28,053 bases of DNA from JBMOGA01 sp049318625 (GCA_049318625.1 JBMOGA010000052.1:1-28053), one strand, 5' to 3'. Positions 1-8,272 are shown, counted from the first letter of the stretch. The notes: generated by a model not told the origin, from the sequence alone. Made by a program: numbers and translations.

Positions 1-592
1 TGTAGACGATGTCCTGCACGATCGCGGCGCCGACGGCGGGAACCTCGACGACGAGGTTCTCCGGCGCCTCGGTGTTCAGAACGAGCCTGTATCGCAGCGC
101 GATGCCGTCGATGGTTTCGCTGCCCTCGGCGAGTGTGGCGGCCACGTCCGGAGCTGATGAATCGGCCTTGCGTTCGGCGACGACGTTGGCGGCGTTCTCC
201 GAGAGGAACTTGGCCGTCATCGGACCGGCATGCACGCCCATCTTGCGGAAGTGATGGATGCCGAACCAGTGATCGGGATGCTGGTGGCTGACAATCAAGC
301 GCCGCACCGGCTTGCCAAGGCTCTCGACATAGACCTTGAGCTCCAGCGCCGCGTGTGGCTGGAACTGCCCGTCGACGACGACGAGGCTGCTCGCACCCTC
401 GATGACGTGTGACGTCACCAACGCCCCCTTGGGGTCGGCGAGATAGGTGTGCAGGCGCACGCCGCCCTTCTCGGTGAGGAACACCTGTCCGGTGAAGCCG
501 GCCGGGGCCGCGCCGCGGCCCTGTGCGCGGACCGGTCCGGCGAGCAGGGTGGCGCCGAGCCCGGCGACTGTGGTGCGGCGGTCGAGGATCAT
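1..592 (-). CDS. Secreted metallo-beta-lactamase-fold hydrolase (C-terminus cut by window edge)
   Basis: Reading the minus strand from the ATG at 592 gives 197 open codons up to the window edge, so the C-terminus is missing. The N-terminus LDRRTTVAGLGATLLAG is an RR-containing export signal followed by a small-residue stretch ending in RAQG; it looks Tat-like but lacks the full consensus. SHQHPDHWFG at about residues 102-111 is the HxHxDH metal-binding motif of the metallo-beta-lactamase superfamily, preceded by a predicted beta-strand (RRLIV). The likely role is a periplasmic metal-dependent hydrolase of unknown substrate. The gene is divergent from the LysR gene at 690, with a candidate LysR operator between them, so it is a plausible target of that regulator. 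Substrate cannot be inferred. Confidence 0.8.
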   Translation of the reverse strand, partial: MILDRRTTVAGLGATLLAGPVRAQGRGAAPAGFTGQVFLTEKGGVRLHTYLADPKGALVTSHVIEGASSLVVVDGQFQPHAALELKVYVESLGKPVRRLIVSHQHPDHWFGIHHFRKMGVHAGPMTAKFLSENAANVVAERKADSSAPDVAATLAEGSETIDGIALRYRLVLNTEAPENLVVEVPAVGAAIVQDIVY

Positions 593-623
593 GGGAGCGG
601 CCTCCATCAACGTTGGACGGAAG

Positions 624-657
624 CTATCTTTCGACCCGATACGGCGATAGTTATCTT
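624..657. promoter_or_regulatory. Candidate LysR operator with TATC/GATA half-sites
   Basis: Four half-sites lie in the 97-base gap between the divergent metallo-beta-lactamase-fold and LysR genes: TATC at 625-628, GATA at 638-641, GATA at 646-649 and TATC at 652-655. The first pair forms TATC-N9-GATA, which contains the T-N11-A core typical of LysR-family recognition sites. Position and symmetry support an operator. Binding is inferred. Confidence 0.5.
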
Positions 658-689
658 GAGCCGAACCCCACGTTCTATGGATTAGAACG

Positions 690-1601
690 ATGCGCCCCGA
701 AAGCATCCACCGCCTCACGGTCCTGGCCGAGATCGCCGATAGCGGCAGCATTTCGGCAGCCGCCCGGCGGCTCGGCGTGGTCAAGTCGTCGATCAGCCAT
801 CATATCGCCGAGCTGGAGCGGGAGGTCGGCGCCAAGGTGCTGCATCGCAGCGGACGCGGCGTGGCACTGACGGCCGTCGGCGCCGTGCTCGCCCGCCATG
901 GCCGTACGATCGCCAAGGAGGCCGCCGAGGCGATCGCGGCCGCCAAGGAGGCCGAAGCGCCGCACGGCACGATCCGCATCTCGATGCCGTCGGGGATTGC
1001 CGACGCCACGCTGATCCCGATGCTGGCCGCCTTCCTCGCACGCTACCCCGGCATCGCGATCGACGCCGTCGCGACCGACCAGATGCTCGACCTGATCGAG
1101 CAGCGCTTAGATGTGGCATTCCGGATCGGCGGCATTGCCGATGGGCCGTTCGTGGCCCGGCGCCTCGCCAGCGACCACAACGTCTTCGTCGCGGCGCCGG
1201 CCTACCTGGCGCGGTCTCCAGCGATCGCGATCCCGGCCGATCTGGCAAGCCATCCGCTGATCGGCTTCACGGCCTTCGGCCAGCGCCAGTCGTTCCGGCT
1301 CGAGGGGCCCGAAGGCCGCAGCACTGAGGTCGAGATGACCTGCCGGGTGACCACGACGAGCAGCCTTGCGATCAAGCACTGGACACTGGCGGGCGCAGGC
1401 ATCGCGCGGTATCCGTTCGGCGTGGTCGCCGACGATATCAAGCAGGGCCGCCTCGCCAACGTGCTGCCGGACCACATCAACCCCCATCCGCCGCTCTCGA
1501 TCGTCTACATGCCGGAGCGCTTCAGACCCGCAAATGTGCGGCGGCTGATCGAACATGCGCTTGAATACTTCAACGATCTCGGCGGTCGAGATGGAACATA
1601 G
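690..1601 (+). CDS. LysR-family transcriptional regulator
   Basis: The 303-residue product matches the usual LysR length. Residues about 5-62 form the winged helix-turn-helix (SISAAARRLGVVKSSISHHI, then a recognition region ending HRSGRGVALT). A linker helix rich in Ala, Glu and Lys follows at about 65-90, then a periplasmic-binding-protein-like effector domain starting at TIRISMPSG. It is transcribed away from the metallo-beta-lactamase-fold gene, the classic arrangement for a LysR regulator and its target, and is followed in the same direction by an SDR gene 162 bases later. The effector is unknown. No strong ribosome-binding site precedes the chosen ATG, but the HTH begins immediately after it, which supports this start. 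Confidence 0.9.
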   Translation: MRPESIHRLTVLAEIADSGSISAAARRLGVVKSSISHHIAELEREVGAKVLHRSGRGVALTAVGAVLARHGRTIAKEAAEAIAAAKEAEAPHGTIRISMPSGIADATLIPMLAAFLARYPGIAIDAVATDQMLDLIEQRLDVAFRIGGIADGPFVARRLASDHNVFVAAPAYLARSPAIAIPADLASHPLIGFTAFGQRQSFRLEGPEGRSTEVEMTCRVTTTSSLAIKHWTLAGAGIARYPFGVVADDIKQGRLANVLPDHINPHPPLSIVYMPERFRPANVRRLIEHALEYFNDLGGRDGT

Positions 1602-1763
1602 ACCTGCTCGTGCTTCTCCTATCGCGGTCTTTTCTTACGGGACCCGAGCTGCCGGTCGGCCGACAGGCGATCCTGACGCTATCGCGCCTGGTTCGGAGTT
1701 CGTATCATCAGGCGGAACCTCGAGCCCGCGAGACCGGCGGCGATCCAACTTCGGGCAGCAGAC

Positions 1764-2738
1764 ATGAGAATCCTGATCGTCGGCATATCGGGTTACATCG
1801 GAAAGGCCCTCGGGAACGCTCTCAAATCCGATGGGCATGTCGTCATCGGGATGACGCGCTCCGCATCGGCGCTGGACGAACTCCGCAGACAAGGTTTCGA
1901 GGCCGCGCTCGGTGACCTGCGCGAACCCTCGGCATTGTCCGCCGCCATCCTCGACGTCGACCCCGATGTCGTCGTGTGCACGGCCAGCGCCGGCGGCGGG
2001 CTCGGCGACGCCAAGGCCTTCAGCGCCGACAGGGACGCGGTGATTGCGCTCACGCGCGCATTGCAGGGCCGCGACAAGACACTGGTTTTCACGAGTGGCT
2101 CCGCCGTTTTCGGCACATTCGCCGGCGGCGGCAAGTCGGATCCGGCCTACCCCGAAGACGCGAAATTGCCGCTCACCCGGGCGCAGTTCGCACCGGCGCA
2201 ATTCGAGACGCCGTTGGCATTCGTCGAGGAATTGGAGGCCGCGATCAAGGCCAGGGTCGAAGCCGAGCAGGCCTTGCTGCAGGCCGACGGCCTGCGCGGC
2301 ATGATCGTTCGACCGGGCAACATCTACGGCTACGGCGGCAGCATCGACATTCCCAAGCACATCGAGATTGCGCGCAAGAACGGGGTGGCGCCCTACGCGG
2401 GCCCGGGGGAAACCACCCATGGCTACGTCCACCTCGACGACGTCGTCAGCCTGTATCGGCTGGTGATCGAGCGCGGTATTCACCGGGGCATCTATCACGC
2501 GGTCGCCGAGGAGGTCTGCCAGAAGGACCTCGCACACGCGATCAGCCGCATGATCGGGGCGGGCGATACCGCTCAGAGTGTTTCGCTCGAACGCATGTTC
2601 GAACTCGGTGGCGTGCGGGGGCTGAGGTTGTCCGTCAACAAACGTCTCGCGGCCGACAAGACCCGGCGGGAGCTTGGCTGGTCACCGACGAGGTTCGAGG
2701 CCCTGCATGACGTCGAATTCGGATCCTACGCGCGCTAG
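1764..2738 (+). CDS. NAD(P)-binding SDR / epimerase-dehydratase family protein
   Basis: The 324-residue product begins MRILIVGISGYIGKAL, the extended-SDR Rossmann motif GxxGxxG. Further extended-SDR landmarks are LGDLREPSAL (acidic residue near the adenosine), VVVCTAS, FTSGSAVFG at the active-site serine strand and RPGNIYGYGG after the usual catalytic region. The catalytic YxxxK is not evident: the helix where it should lie reads FVEELEAAIKARVEAEQ and has no tyrosine, so this resembles atypical SDRs that may bind cofactor without classical dehydrogenase chemistry. It lies on the same strand as the upstream LysR gene and 44 bases before the racemase-like gene, so it could be co-transcribed with the latter. 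Substrate unknown. Confidence 0.8.
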   Translation: MRILIVGISGYIGKALGNALKSDGHVVIGMTRSASALDELRRQGFEAALGDLREPSALSAAILDVDPDVVVCTASAGGGLGDAKAFSADRDAVIALTRALQGRDKTLVFTSGSAVFGTFAGGGKSDPAYPEDAKLPLTRAQFAPAQFETPLAFVEELEAAIKARVEAEQALLQADGLRGMIVRPGNIYGYGGSIDIPKHIEIARKNGVAPYAGPGETTHGYVHLDDVVSLYRLVIERGIHRGIYHAVAEEVCQKDLAHAISRMIGAGDTAQSVSLERMFELGGVRGLRLSVNKRLAADKTRRELGWSPTRFEALHDVEFGSYAR

Positions 2739-2782
2739 CCCTGGCGCCGGCCAGAAGCCTCCGGCCGAACGGTGGTGCGCCG

Positions 2783-3463
2783 ATGGCGGATGACCAGGGG
2801 CCGGCCGGACTTCTGCTGCTCGTCAACCCGAACACGAGCGCGCCCACCACCGCGCGCATGGTCGAGATCGCCGCCGCCTGCGCACCCGCGGGCTTTCGCG
2901 TCGCCGGCCTGACCGCCCGCTTCGGCGCCCCACTCATCACCGACGCCGCCGCGCTCGCGACCGCGCGCCAGGCCGTCGCGGCGCTCGCCCCCGCCGTCGA
3001 TGCCGCCGCCGTGGGCGTCATCGTCTCCGCCTTCGGTGATCCGGGCCGGGAGGAACTGGCCCGCGCCCTCACCATTCCCGTGGTCGGCATCGGCGAGGCC
3101 GGCATCGCCGAGGCGGCGGCCGGCGACCGCCCGTTCGCGATCGTCACCACCACGCCGCGCCTGGTCCCGTCGATCGATCGCCGTGTGGCAGAGCTCGGCC
3201 ACGCCGGCGCCTATCGCGGGGTGTTCCTGACCGGCGGCGACCCCGAGGCGCTGACGGCCGACCCGCAGAAACTGACCGAGGCGCTGGCCGAAGCGACCCG
3301 CCTTGCCATCGCCCACGGCGCCGCCGCCGTCGTCATCGGCGGCGGGCCGCTGGCCGTCGCCGCCCGGGCGTTGGCCTCGCACTTCCCCGTGCCGATCATC
3401 GAACCGATCCCCGCCGCCGTCCGCGCCGTCGTGCGCCGGATCGAAGAGCGCGGCGGCCGTTGA
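2783..3463 (+). CDS. Asp/Glu/hydantoin racemase family protein lacking both catalytic cysteines
   Basis: The 226-residue product has the family hallmarks: LLLVNPNTS at residues 11-19, VGVIVSAFGDPG around 77-88, PVVGIGEAG around 99-107, a VTTTP segment and AAAVVIGGGPLA around 180-191, then PIIEPIPAAV. Hydantoin/allantoin racemases normally carry a cysteine directly before FxDPG and a second one in a (I/V)LGCxG motif. Here those positions are Ala83 and Gly187, and the only cysteine is Cys33. Classical two-base cysteine racemisation is therefore unlikely, although the fold is intact. The gene converges tail to tail (20 bases apart) with the PuuE-like deacetylase, and the shared theme of ureide or hydantoin chemistry suggests a linked pathway. 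It may represent a divergent subfamily with a different reaction. Confidence 0.8.
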   Translation: MADDQGPAGLLLLVNPNTSAPTTARMVEIAAACAPAGFRVAGLTARFGAPLITDAAALATARQAVAALAPAVDAAAVGVIVSAFGDPGREELARALTIPVVGIGEAGIAEAAAGDRPFAIVTTTPRLVPSIDRRVAELGHAGAYRGVFLTGGDPEALTADPQKLTEALAEATRLAIAHGAAAVVIGGGPLAVAARALASHFPVPIIEPIPAAVRAVVRRIEERGGR

Positions 3464-3483
3464 CCGCCGGCGCCCTCTCTCTC

Positions 3484-4434
3484 TCAGGCCGGGAACGCCG
3501 ACAGGGCGGGCGACGGCTCCCAGGGCGGCAAGCCGACACCGGCGCGCCAGACCCGGGCGATCTCGTCGCGGCGGGCAAACCACACGTCGGGATGGCCGGC
3601 CACGTGGTGGAGAAAGCGCTCCAGCCCGCCGATCCGCGCCGGCCGGCCGATGATGCGCAGATGCAGGCCGACCGACAGCATGCGCGGCGCCTCGGCCGCC
3701 TCGGCGTAAAGCCGGTCGAAGGCGTCGCAGCAGTAGCGGGCGAAATCCTCCGCGAACACGAACCCGCCGCCGTTGTAGAAGCGCATGTCGTTGGTGTCGA
3801 AGGCATAGGGCAGCACGACGTGCGGCCGCCCGAGCACCGTCTCGACATACGGCAGATCGTCGTCGTAGGCGTTCGAATCGTACAGAAACCCGCCGTGCTC
3901 GACCAGCAGCCGACGGGTATTGGCCGAGGTCGCCGAACGCGTGTGCCATCCGACCGGCGGCGTCCCGGCGGCCGCCGTGATGGCCGCGACAGCCTTGCCG
4001 ATGACCGCCCGCTCCTCGCTCTCCGTCATGTGCACCTGCCGCTCCCAGCGCCAGCCGTGCGACGACACCTCGTGCCCGTCGGCCACCGCCTCAGCCGCGA
4101 GCCACGGAGACAGCGCCAGCGCCCGCCCGCAGGCATTGAGGGTCGCCGGCACGCCGTAGCGCTTGAGCAATTGGCGGATGCGCGGCCATCCGGCGCGCGT
4201 GCCGTAGGCGAAGTGGCTCTCCATGCACAGGTCCGGCGTGCCCTCGACCCGCTCGACCGCCTCGTAGATGTGCTCGTTGCGCTCGTCGCCCTGCGATAGC
4301 GACAACTCCGCCCCTTCCTCGACGTTGACGACGATGGACACCGCCAGTCGCGCCCCGCCGGGCCAGCGCACCGCCGGTGGCGTGCCCCCATAGCCCCGGT
4401 AATCCCGTGTCGTCCGCCGCGCGTCGCCCGTCAT
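3484..4434 (-). CDS. PuuE/allantoinase-like polysaccharide deacetylase family protein
   Basis: The 316-residue product matches the NodB-fold branch containing PuuE (metal-independent allantoinase). The N-terminus has RDYRGYGGTPPAVRWPGGAR and then VVNVEEGAELS, where EEG replaces the DD motif of chitin deacetylases. Later segments are EVSSHGWRWE, GWHTRSATSANTRRLL, GGFLYDSNAYDDDLPY, PYAFDTNDMRFYNGGGF and MLSVGLHLRIIGRPAR, in PuuE-like order. It should cleave an amide in a ring or acyl substrate in the cytoplasm; allantoin is the best-known substrate of relatives but is not proven here. It is the last gene of the ABC transporter operon, starting 6 bases after the second permease stop, so its substrate is probably what the transporter imports. 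Confidence 0.85.
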   Translation of the reverse strand: MTGDARRTTRDYRGYGGTPPAVRWPGGARLAVSIVVNVEEGAELSLSQGDERNEHIYEAVERVEGTPDLCMESHFAYGTRAGWPRIRQLLKRYGVPATLNACGRALALSPWLAAEAVADGHEVSSHGWRWERQVHMTESEERAVIGKAVAAITAAAGTPPVGWHTRSATSANTRRLLVEHGGFLYDSNAYDDDLPYVETVLGRPHVVLPYAFDTNDMRFYNGGGFVFAEDFARYCCDAFDRLYAEAAEAPRMLSVGLHLRIIGRPARIGGLERFLHHVAGHPDVWFARRDEIARVWRAGVGLPPWEPSPALSAFPA

Positions 4435-4440
4435 GGTGCC

Positions 4441-5241
4441 TCAGAAGTCGGCCAGCCGTTTCAGCCCGACCAGACGGTCGCCGATCAACAGCGCGATCAC
4501 CGCCAGCAGGATCAGGCCTGAGGAGATCGCCGCGATGGTCGGATCGGGGCTTTCCTCGACATACTGCAACATCTGGATCGGCAATGTCTTGGTCCACGCA
4601 TCGGTGAAGAAGATCGAGATCGGATAATTGTCCATCGACGCCAGGAACGCGAACATGCCGGACGTGAGGAACGCCGGCGCCAGCGCCGGCACCATCACCT
4701 TGCGGACGGCCTCGAGATAAGAGCACCCGAGCGTCCGCGCCGCATCGATCAGCGCGAAATCGAACAGTTGCAGTGCGCCGACCACCGTGCGCACTACATA
4801 GGGCAGCGCGATCACCACGTGGGCGACCAGCAGGCTGAGCCACGCCCCGCGCAGGCCCATCTCACGGAACGCCTGCAGCATGGCGATGCCGATCACCAGC
4901 CCCGGCAGCATCAGCGGCGATACCAGGAAGGTGGCGATCGCCTCGCGCCCCGCGAACCGGCCCCGCACCAGCGCGATCGCGCACAGCGCCCCGAGCACCA
5001 GCGCGATGGCCGTCGACAGCGCCGCGATCTGCAGCGACGTCAGCACCGAGGGCAGCAGCCCGCTGGTGCGCGACAGCTTGGCGTACCACCGCAGCGACCA
5101 CTCGGGCGGCGGCAGCGTGAACACGGCCGTCGAGCCGAACGACACCGCCATCGTCACGACCAGCGGCGTGACCAGGAACACGACCGCCAGCCCGGCCAGG
5201 ATCCAGGCGGCCGCAGCGGCCGCCCGCTCGGTGCGCGTCAT
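4441..5241 (-). CDS. ABC transporter permease (PotC-like)
   Basis: The ATG at 5241 gives 266 residues beginning MTRTERAAAAAAWILAGL, with about six hydrophobic membrane segments. The cytoplasmic coupling (EAA) loop is visible as DAARTLGCSYLEAVRKVMVP, the surface that contacts the ATPase. FTDAWTKTLPIQML near the C-terminus is typical of PotC-type permeases of the polyamine/opine/phosphonate transporter class. The start is fixed by an ATGA overlap (5238-5241) with the upstream permease stop, indicating translational coupling. The open frame continues upstream to 6273, but that extension runs antiparallel in register through the other permease gene and is a shadow. Confidence 0.9.
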   Translation of the reverse strand: MTRTERAAAAAAWILAGLAVVFLVTPLVVTMAVSFGSTAVFTLPPPEWSLRWYAKLSRTSGLLPSVLTSLQIAALSTAIALVLGALCAIALVRGRFAGREAIATFLVSPLMLPGLVIGIAMLQAFREMGLRGAWLSLLVAHVVIALPYVVRTVVGALQLFDFALIDAARTLGCSYLEAVRKVMVPALAPAFLTSGMFAFLASMDNYPISIFFTDAWTKTLPIQMLQYVEESPDPTIAAISSGLILLAVIALLIGDRLVGLKRLADF

Positions 5242-6086
5242 CCGCTCCTCCCGACCCGCCGGGCCAGAACGGCCGCCGCCACCACCACCGACACCGCGAG
5301 CACCAGCAGCACGGTCGCGGTGGTCGAGCCGAGCTGCTCGTTGCGCATCAGCAGGAACGAGCGGCCGGTCAGCGTCGCCAGCGTCTGATAGCGGTCGCCG
5401 ATCAGCAGGCTCGGGATCACGAACATCGACACCGACAGTGAGAACACGAACGCGATGCCGGTGACGACGCCCGGCATGGTCAGCGGCAGCGTGATGCGGT
5501 GGAACCGATAGAGCGGCCCCGCCCCGAGCGTCGCCCCCGCTTCGAGCAACCGCGCGTCGATCAGCTTCACAACCGAGTAGATCGGCAGGATCATGAATGG
5601 CAGGAAGACGTTGGCCGCGCCCAGCACCAGCCCGGTCTCGGTGAACAGCAGCCGCACCGGCTCGTCGGCGAGCCCGAGCGTGGTCAGCGCCGACGAGACG
5701 ACGCCGTCGCGGCGCAGCACGATCTGCCAGGCGAACGCCTTGACGACCACCCCGACCGACAGCGGCAGGATGATCGCCGACAGCAGCACCACCTGCGCCC
5801 ACCCGCGCGACCACGCCAGCGCGAACGCGGTCGGATAGCCGATCACCAGACAGACCAGCGTGACGAGGCCGGCGATCTTCAGCGTGTTGCCGATCACCCG
5901 CCAGTTGAACGGGTCGGAGAGAAAGCTCGCCAGCGGCTGCAGCGTGAACCCGTGCGGGCCGGTCACGCTGCGCAGCAGCAGCCAGACGATCGGCAGCGCA
6001 TAGACGACGGTGAGATAGCCGAGCGCCGGCACCGCCAGCAGCGAGACGCGGTCGAACGGCACGCGGCGTGCCGGCACGGCGCTCAT
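5238..6086 (-). CDS. ABC transporter permease (PotB-like)
   Basis: The 282-residue inner-membrane protein starts MSAVPARRVPFDRVSLLAVP and has about six transmembrane stretches, including LGYLTVVYALPIVWLLL and ILPLSVGVVVKAFAW. The EAA-type coupling loop is EAGATLGAGPLYRFHRITLP. It pairs with the downstream PotC-like permease as a heterodimeric channel. Both ends overlap neighbours by 4 bases (ATGA at 6083-6086 and 5238-5241), so ATPase and both permeases are translated as a coupled set. The substrate cannot be read from the permease. Confidence 0.9.
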   Translation of the reverse strand: MSAVPARRVPFDRVSLLAVPALGYLTVVYALPIVWLLLRSVTGPHGFTLQPLASFLSDPFNWRVIGNTLKIAGLVTLVCLVIGYPTAFALAWSRGWAQVVLLSAIILPLSVGVVVKAFAWQIVLRRDGVVSSALTTLGLADEPVRLLFTETGLVLGAANVFLPFMILPIYSVVKLIDARLLEAGATLGAGPLYRFHRITLPLTMPGVVTGIAFVFSLSVSMFVIPSLLIGDRYQTLATLTGRSFLLMRNEQLGSTTATVLLVLAVSVVVAAAVLARRVGRSG

Positions 6087-7171
6087 CGCGCCACCTCTGC
6101 CGGAAACACCAGCGCGTCCTCGGCGGCAAAGGAGATGCGCACCGGCTGCCCGATCTCGAAGCCGCTCGGCGGCAACTGCGTCGTCTCGACGATGATCTGG
6201 TCCGCGCCCGTACCGTCGAAGTGGAGTTGGACCTTCGAGCCCTGGAACACCACGTCGCGCAGCGTCGCCGCAAGGGTGACCGCGCCGTCGGCCGGGGCCA
6301 TGATGGTCATCCGCTCGGGCCGGATCGCCACGAACACGGCCTCGCCCTGAGTGGCTTGTCCCCGCGCGCGGATCGGACCGAACGCCGTCGCCACCGTCAC
6401 GATGCCATCGGCCGACGGCGCCCCCGCGACGCCGTGGATGCGGCTCGACAGGCCGACGAAGCCCAGCACGAACGCACTCGCCGGACGATGATACACCGTC
6501 AGCGGATCGGCGAGCTGCTCGATGGCACCGCGGTTCATCACCGCGATGCGATCCGACATCATCAGCGCCTCGTCCTGGTCGTGCGTGACGAACACCGCCG
6601 TGATCGACAGCTCACGCAGCAGCCGCTTGAGCTCGATCTGCATGGTCTCGCGCAGCTTGCGGTCGAGCGCGCTGAACGGCTCGTCGAGCAGCAGCAGCTT
6701 CGGCCGCACCGCGAGCGCGCGCGCCACCGCCACCCGCTGCTGCTGCCCGCCCGACAGCGCCCGCACCGAGCGGTCGGCGAGCTCGGACATGTGGACGAGT
6801 TCGAGGAAGCGCGACACGGCGGCGCGGATCTCCGCGCGCGGCGTCTTGCGCGCCTCGAGCCCGAACGCCACGTTCTCGGCGACCGTGAGGTGGGGGAACA
6901 GCGCGTAGCTCTGGAACACCACCCCGACGTCGCGGTGGTGCGGCGGCTTGCCGGTGATGTCCACGCCGTCGAGACGGACCGTGCCGGCATCCGGCGCCAG
7001 CAGGCCGGCGACGATGCGCAGCAGCGTCGTCTTTCCGCACCCGGACGGGCCGAGCAGCGACACGAACTCGCCGCTGGCCACCGCCAGGTCGACACCGCCG
7101 AGCACCCGCGCCGGGCCGAACGATCGCTCGGCGCCGGCGATCTCTAGGAAAGCGTCCATCCCGGTGCCCAC
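6083..7171 (-). CDS. ABC transporter ATP-binding protein (PotA-like)
   Basis: The 362-residue product contains a complete ABC ATPase: Walker A GPSGCGKTT (about 41-49), Q-loop Gln87 in VVFQSYALFPH, signature LSGGQQQRVAVARAL (139 onward), Walker B LLLLDEPFSALD (159-170) and H-loop His197 in VTHDQDEA. The region after about residue 240 looks like the TOBE/regulatory domain of the PotA/MalK type. It energises the two downstream permeases. The longest start is the GTG at 7171; the ATG at 7159 (MDAFLEIAG) is an equally possible start, since the GAGGA at about 7173-7177 is too close to the GTG. The gene follows the binding-protein gene after 54 bases. Confidence 0.92.
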   Translation of the reverse strand: MGTGMDAFLEIAGAERSFGPARVLGGVDLAVASGEFVSLLGPSGCGKTTLLRIVAGLLAPDAGTVRLDGVDITGKPPHHRDVGVVFQSYALFPHLTVAENVAFGLEARKTPRAEIRAAVSRFLELVHMSELADRSVRALSGGQQQRVAVARALAVRPKLLLLDEPFSALDRKLRETMQIELKRLLRELSITAVFVTHDQDEALMMSDRIAVMNRGAIEQLADPLTVYHRPASAFVLGFVGLSSRIHGVAGAPSADGIVTVATAFGPIRARGQATQGEAVFVAIRPERMTIMAPADGAVTLAATLRDVVFQGSKVQLHFDGTGADQIIVETTQLPPSGFEIGQPVRISFAAEDALVFPAEVAR

Positions 7172-7225
7172 ATCCTCATCCCGTGCGCTCGCGCGCCCGC
7201 CGTCCGGCCGCGCGAGCAGACCCGG

Positions 7226-8272
7226 TCAAAGCGCCATGTCGCGGTCCCACCGCTTGACCCAGTCGTTGCGGTTGTCGGCGACATACGCCCAGTCGAGGCC
7301 GTGGATGGTGACGTTGGACGGCATGCCGGCCGGCGACGGCACCGTCGTGTTGGTCGGCAGCGAGAACGTCGGCCCGACGATCTGCCCTTGCAGCTCGGCG
7401 CCCAGCATCTCGTTGACGTAGGCATAGGCGAGATCCATCGCCGGGCCGCCCTTGACGATGCAGATGCCGGAGGGACTCGCGAAAATGCCTTCCTTCGGCG
7501 CCGACAGCGCCACCGGGGCGCCCTCGGACTGGCGCTGCAGGGCGAACGACGACAGCGCGCCGGCGATCATCCAGGCCTCGCCCTGCTCCAGCAGATTGAA
7601 CGCCTGCGGCATCTGCGTATAGACGGTGAGCAGGTTCGGCTTGAGCTTGGCCAGATGCTGGAAGCCGCTCTCGGCGTCCTTCAATGCGTCGGCCATCGGC
7701 TTGCCGCTCGCCAGATGCGAGGCGATGAACAGGTTGGCCAGTCCTTCGGTGTTCTGCAGAGACGGCAGAATGACCCGACCCTTGAACTTCGGGTCCCACA
7801 CGTCCGCCCACGACGCGACACCGTTCGGCAGCGCCTTGGTGTTGTAGGCGATGCCCTGCCACGGCGTCAGGTAGTTGGCCCACATGCCGCCCATGTGCAC
7901 CGCGTTGGGGCGCACCTTGGCGAGGTTCGGCACCTTCTCCGGCGTGAGCTTCTCGAGCAGGCCTTCCTTGACGGCCAGGATCATCACCGGGTCGTCCATC
8001 TGCACGACCGAGAGATAGGGCTTGTCCTTGTTTTTCTGCATCTTCTCGAGGTTCACGAGACTGCGCGTGCCCTCGTAGACGATCTTGCAGTTGTATTTTT
8101 TCTCGAAGAACGGCTGCACGATCTTCTCGACCCACGGCTTGTGGCTCGCGGCTCCGCCGATCACGATCTCCTTCGCCTGCGCCCGCAAGACCGTCGGCGC
8201 CGCAACGGCCGCAAGCGCGCCGGCGCCGATACCCTGAAGCGCCGAACGCCTCGTGATGCGATGGAACGACAT
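7226..8272 (-). CDS. Tat-exported ABC transporter substrate-binding protein (PotD-like, family 1)
   Basis: The 348-residue product starts MSFHRITRRSALQGIGAGAL, a twin-arginine signal with a hydrophobic stretch ending at VLRAQA. The mature part begins KEIVIGGAASHKPWVEKIVQPFFEKKYNC, typical of extracellular solute-binding family 1 (polyamine/iron/thiamine type). Other family-like segments are YLTPWQGIAYNTKALP, SWADVWDPKFKGRV, GEAWMIAGA and AYAYVNEMLG. Tat export suggests folding, or loading with ligand, before export. It is the first gene of the operon that ends in the PuuE-like deacetylase. GGGGAG lies about 12 bases upstream of the ATG, rather far for an ideal ribosome-binding site. The ligand is unknown; a ureide or hydantoin-like compound is inferred from the linked enzymes only. 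Confidence 0.9.
   Translation of the reverse strand: MSFHRITRRSALQGIGAGALAAVAAPTVLRAQAKEIVIGGAASHKPWVEKIVQPFFEKKYNCKIVYEGTRSLVNLEKMQKNKDKPYLSVVQMDDPVMILAVKEGLLEKLTPEKVPNLAKVRPNAVHMGGMWANYLTPWQGIAYNTKALPNGVASWADVWDPKFKGRVILPSLQNTEGLANLFIASHLASGKPMADALKDAESGFQHLAKLKPNLLTVYTQMPQAFNLLEQGEAWMIAGALSSFALQRQSEGAPVALSAPKEGIFASPSGICIVKGGPAMDLAYAYVNEMLGAELQGQIVGPTFSLPTNTTVPSPAGMPSNVTIHGLDWAYVADNRNDWVKRWDRDMAL

Noticed and set aside
1635..2537. 300-codon minus-strand frame opposite the SDR gene
   Set aside because: Composition of an antisense shadow; the plus strand has clear SDR motifs.
4441..6273. A single 610-codon open frame on the minus strand spanning both permeases
   Set aside because: Only the last 266 codons, from the ATG at 5241, resemble a permease; the upstream part is Arg/Ala-rich shadow of the other permease gene in another frame.
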